Assembly (NCBI GenBank): GCA_026182355.1 | Contig: JAPFBL010000229.1 | Location: 349,001-413,000, forward strand | DNA length: 64,000 nt | Reading direction: 5' to 3' | Source of the DNA: Hermatobates lingyangjiaoensis | Taxonomy: Eukaryota; Arthropoda; Insecta; Hemiptera; Hermatobatidae | In this document: piece after piece, positions 62,268-64,000 of the stretch | How positions within the stretch are numbered: position 1 is the first letter of the stretch | Layout of the letters: each line of letters starts with the position of its first letter | Translations under genes and position numbers: made by a program | The notes under the pieces: generated by a model | Told to the model about the DNA's origin: nothing | The model's database searches: none | What the model saw: the letters and a program-made list of their open reading frames with translations, nothing else

Positions 62268-62680
62268 ATTATATATATATATTATATATATATATATTAT
62301 ATATATATCATTACAGTACATTTTATCATTTAATTAGTTAACTTTGTTTGAAACCTGTTCTCTTTTCAACGGTAGTTAATTATTCAAATCACAATCTTGC
62401 TCTGCGACTTGTCAGTCGGCTGTCATTACCAATGGTACAACGATCATTAACCGGTCTAACTCCCACTGCTGAGTCTTTGAATCCTACGTGGGCTAGGTGG
62501 CTGTGGGTTCAGTGCCCCCTCCTCTCTATTTACGTGTGTTATACCCCGTGATTTGTGAATGGCTATCTGCCAAGTCCAAGCTGGGCCTCTGGATAATGTA
62601 GACGAAAGCCTCATATCTGAAGAGTCCGCCTGCTTCTGCTGCAGCGGCTTTTAAAATGATTCAGCAAAATCATTTAGTGT
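62268..62680. other. (TA)n then unassigned DNA
   Basis: TA tract to 62309; 62400-62640 is GC-richer, not open over a useful length. Confidence 0.4.
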
Positions 62681-62693
62681 TTGGGATTATAAT

Positions 62694-63018
62694 TTTTTTT
62701 TATTGTTTAAACTGGTTCCCTAGAGGGTGATAACGTCAGATGTTTACCGATTTTTTGTTTGATCGGGGATTCGAGAGATTCTACATTGGGAGTCCTAAAT
62801 TTTGCCTAACTCAAGTGCATTTCGAGTAGGGTCTTTAACGAGTACCTGACATCGTACAGGCTCGGGACCGATGGCTTAACGTCCTCTCCGAGGGACGGTG
62901 TACTCGGATGTATTCACCTCCTGCGTGAATAAATCGAGGACCCTCGTAATGAAAGGATGGAACCCCGGACTACCAGCCCAGAGGCGAGTATGTTAACCAT
63001 TGAGCTAACCTGGTCTAA
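62694..63018 (-). mobile_element. Full-length tRNA-derived SINE with target duplication
   Basis: Minus-strand copy with head (GACCAGGTTAGCTCAATGG), B-box region (GGGGTTCCATCC), central domain (CGGAGAGGACGTTAAGCCATCGG), CGTTAAAGACCC and tail. Flanked by a 13-bp direct repeat TTGGGATTATAAT at 62681-62693 and 63019-63031. Confidence 0.93.
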
Positions 63019-63031
63019 TTGGGATTATAAT

Positions 63032-63499
63032 ACTTTTCATTAAACAGCCTTGTATTTAGTATACAAGTAAGTTGAATTATGAAGAATTCTGGTTTAACAT
63101 AAGCGGACATGATGAAATTAATATGATTACTACTACTTCAGTAGTTTTGTTGAGACTATTCGTAAAGTAAGACTCAAGAAGCTCTGATATGGCTCATCTA
63201 ACAAGAGCCAATTATCTTGTTGACACGAGAGAGGCCTTGTCTGCTCGTCGACCTTTCAACCTCTCCACCACCAAGCCCGCGACGTCGTCACCGTCTCTCC
63301 TTCCCACTCTCTCACTCATTTCAATTAAACACTTCACCTATCAAAGAATTTTATTTAGTGCTTCTCATATCCCTCTTTTGTATAGAGGTTAACATCCTGA
63401 AAATTTAAACCTCGTAGTTTACAATTATTATTGAGAGACCGACTAATCTGTTAATTCCAAGTGATTTTATTTTCAAACTGTATTTCATTCGCTTATACA
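63032..63499. other. Unassigned DNA
   Basis: Two overlapping short plus-strand frames (63189-63408) match nothing I recognise. Confidence 0.4.
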
Positions 63500-63664
63500 T
63501 GTATATGTGGACTGACGTGTGAGGCGCTCTTGAATGAACAACAACAATCCTCGTGATGGCGATGCATGTCGAAATATCGCAGTGAGTTTTTGTTTTCTTC
63601 TGTGTGTCTTCTCTCTATGGTTTTATGTTATCAGATCGCTGCAGCATTGCTTTCGAAAGTAAAT
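63500..63664 (+). mobile_element. Decayed pLTR, family G-like
   Basis: CTCGTGATGGCGATGCATGTC-GAAA-TATC-GCAGTGAGTTTTTG: GAAA and stem III/I retained, first box damaged. Tail to (TA)n at 63664. Confidence 0.55.
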
Positions 63665-63676
63665 TATATATATATA

Positions 63677-63791
63677 GAGTCGTTATCAGCCTTTGGAGCG
63701 ATTCACTTCTTTTCCTGAAGACGAGGACATCGAAATATAGTAGTGAGTTCAGTGATTTCCTTTCTATGTGTTCTTTTTAAATTCTAGTTTA
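63677..63791 (+). mobile_element. Solo pLTR, family D
   Basis: GTCGTTATCAGCCTTTGGAG, CTGAAGA-C-GAGGACATC-GAAA-TATA-GTAGTGAG, tail TTCTATGTGTTCTTTTTAAA to (TA)n. Both boxes intact (N7 is A), short stem II. Confidence 0.65.
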
Positions 63792-63827
63792 TATATATAT
63801 ATAGATAGATATAGATATAATTAAAAT

Positions 63828-63902
63828 AAACTGTGACACATAGAAAGAAACATAACAAAGGCTTACTTTTTAATATTTCGACCGTTATGGCAGACGGTCA
63901 AC
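63828..63902 (-). mobile_element. pLTR fragment, family C
   Basis: AAACTGTGACACATAGAAAG to TTTCGACCGTTATGGCAGACGGTC on the minus side: GAAA and part of stem II remain, the first box is lost. Confidence 0.6.
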
Positions 63903-63939
63903 TCATATGTATAATTATATAAATATATATACACTTTTT

Positions 63940-64000
63940 CGATGGAAATACGATCCGAAATGGACAAATACAGTTCAACGTACATGAAGAAACATAGAGA
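63940..64000 (-). mobile_element. pLTR fragment, family K, cut by window end
   Basis: Minus-strand tail (GGATCGTATTTCCATCGAAA) beginning right after (TA)n and continuing into AACATAGAGA beyond the window. Confidence 0.5.

Noticed and set aside
1..64000. Host protein-coding gene
   Set aside because: No run of plausible exons with recognisable domains was found. A long intron cannot be excluded without transcript data.

Overview
This window is eukaryotic, AT-rich animal DNA made almost entirely of transposable-element debris. I found no convincing host gene, no rRNA and no canonical tRNA gene; it reads as intergenic or intronic sequence from a large repeat-rich genome. An invertebrate metazoan is the best guess. 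The reasons are Jockey-type and other non-LTR fragments, a mariner element, Helitrons with internal tandem repeats, hAT and piggyBac-type MITEs, a tRNA-derived SINE with an invertebrate-style central domain, and very many Penelope-like element (PLE) pieces. I cannot name the phylum from sequence alone.

Layout. 1-16 kb: two non-autonomous hAT elements with 8-bp target duplications (980-1512, 11586-12047), two Helitrons (2558-3274, 12060-12922), an internally deleted mariner (5172-6099), Jockey 3' ends (9.0-9.4 and 14.3-14.8 kb), SINEs, and three fold-back structures carrying hammerhead-like cores (7123-7335, 7929-8040, 15342-15640). 16.4-18 kb: the first dense cluster of PLE pseudo-LTR (pLTR) fold-backs separated by (TA)n tracts. 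18-27 kb: non-LTR retrotransposon remnants and a second cluster (24-25.2 kb). 27.4-30.5 kb: the only nearly complete PLE, with reverse transcriptase and GIY-YIG endonuclease between inverted pLTRs. 30.5-51.8 kb: mostly unassigned DNA with SINEs, Helitrons, a piggyBac-type MITE with TTAA target duplication (36173-36450), scattered pLTRs and a 39-bp minisatellite (47764-48013). 52-64 kb: a third and densest field of pLTR fold-backs.

The unifying observation is a set of small inverted-repeat elements of at least ten sequence families. They share one RNA architecture: CUGANGA, one extra nucleotide, a short hairpin, GAAA, a self-complementary 4-6 nt stem III, then the cleavage-site nucleotide and a stem I partner. 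This is a type I hammerhead ribozyme (HHR). HHRs are established features of PLE pseudo-LTRs. Here about twenty cores keep both catalytic boxes, usually as head-to-head pairs, and most elements end in (TA)n. PLE N-terminal coding scraps beside them run straight into (TA)n. I infer successive PLE families with ribozyme-processed ends reinserting at TA microsatellites, most copies shrinking to the pLTR/HHR portion. Only the 27.6-30.4 kb copy shows the protein machinery, and it carries a frameshift and a stop.
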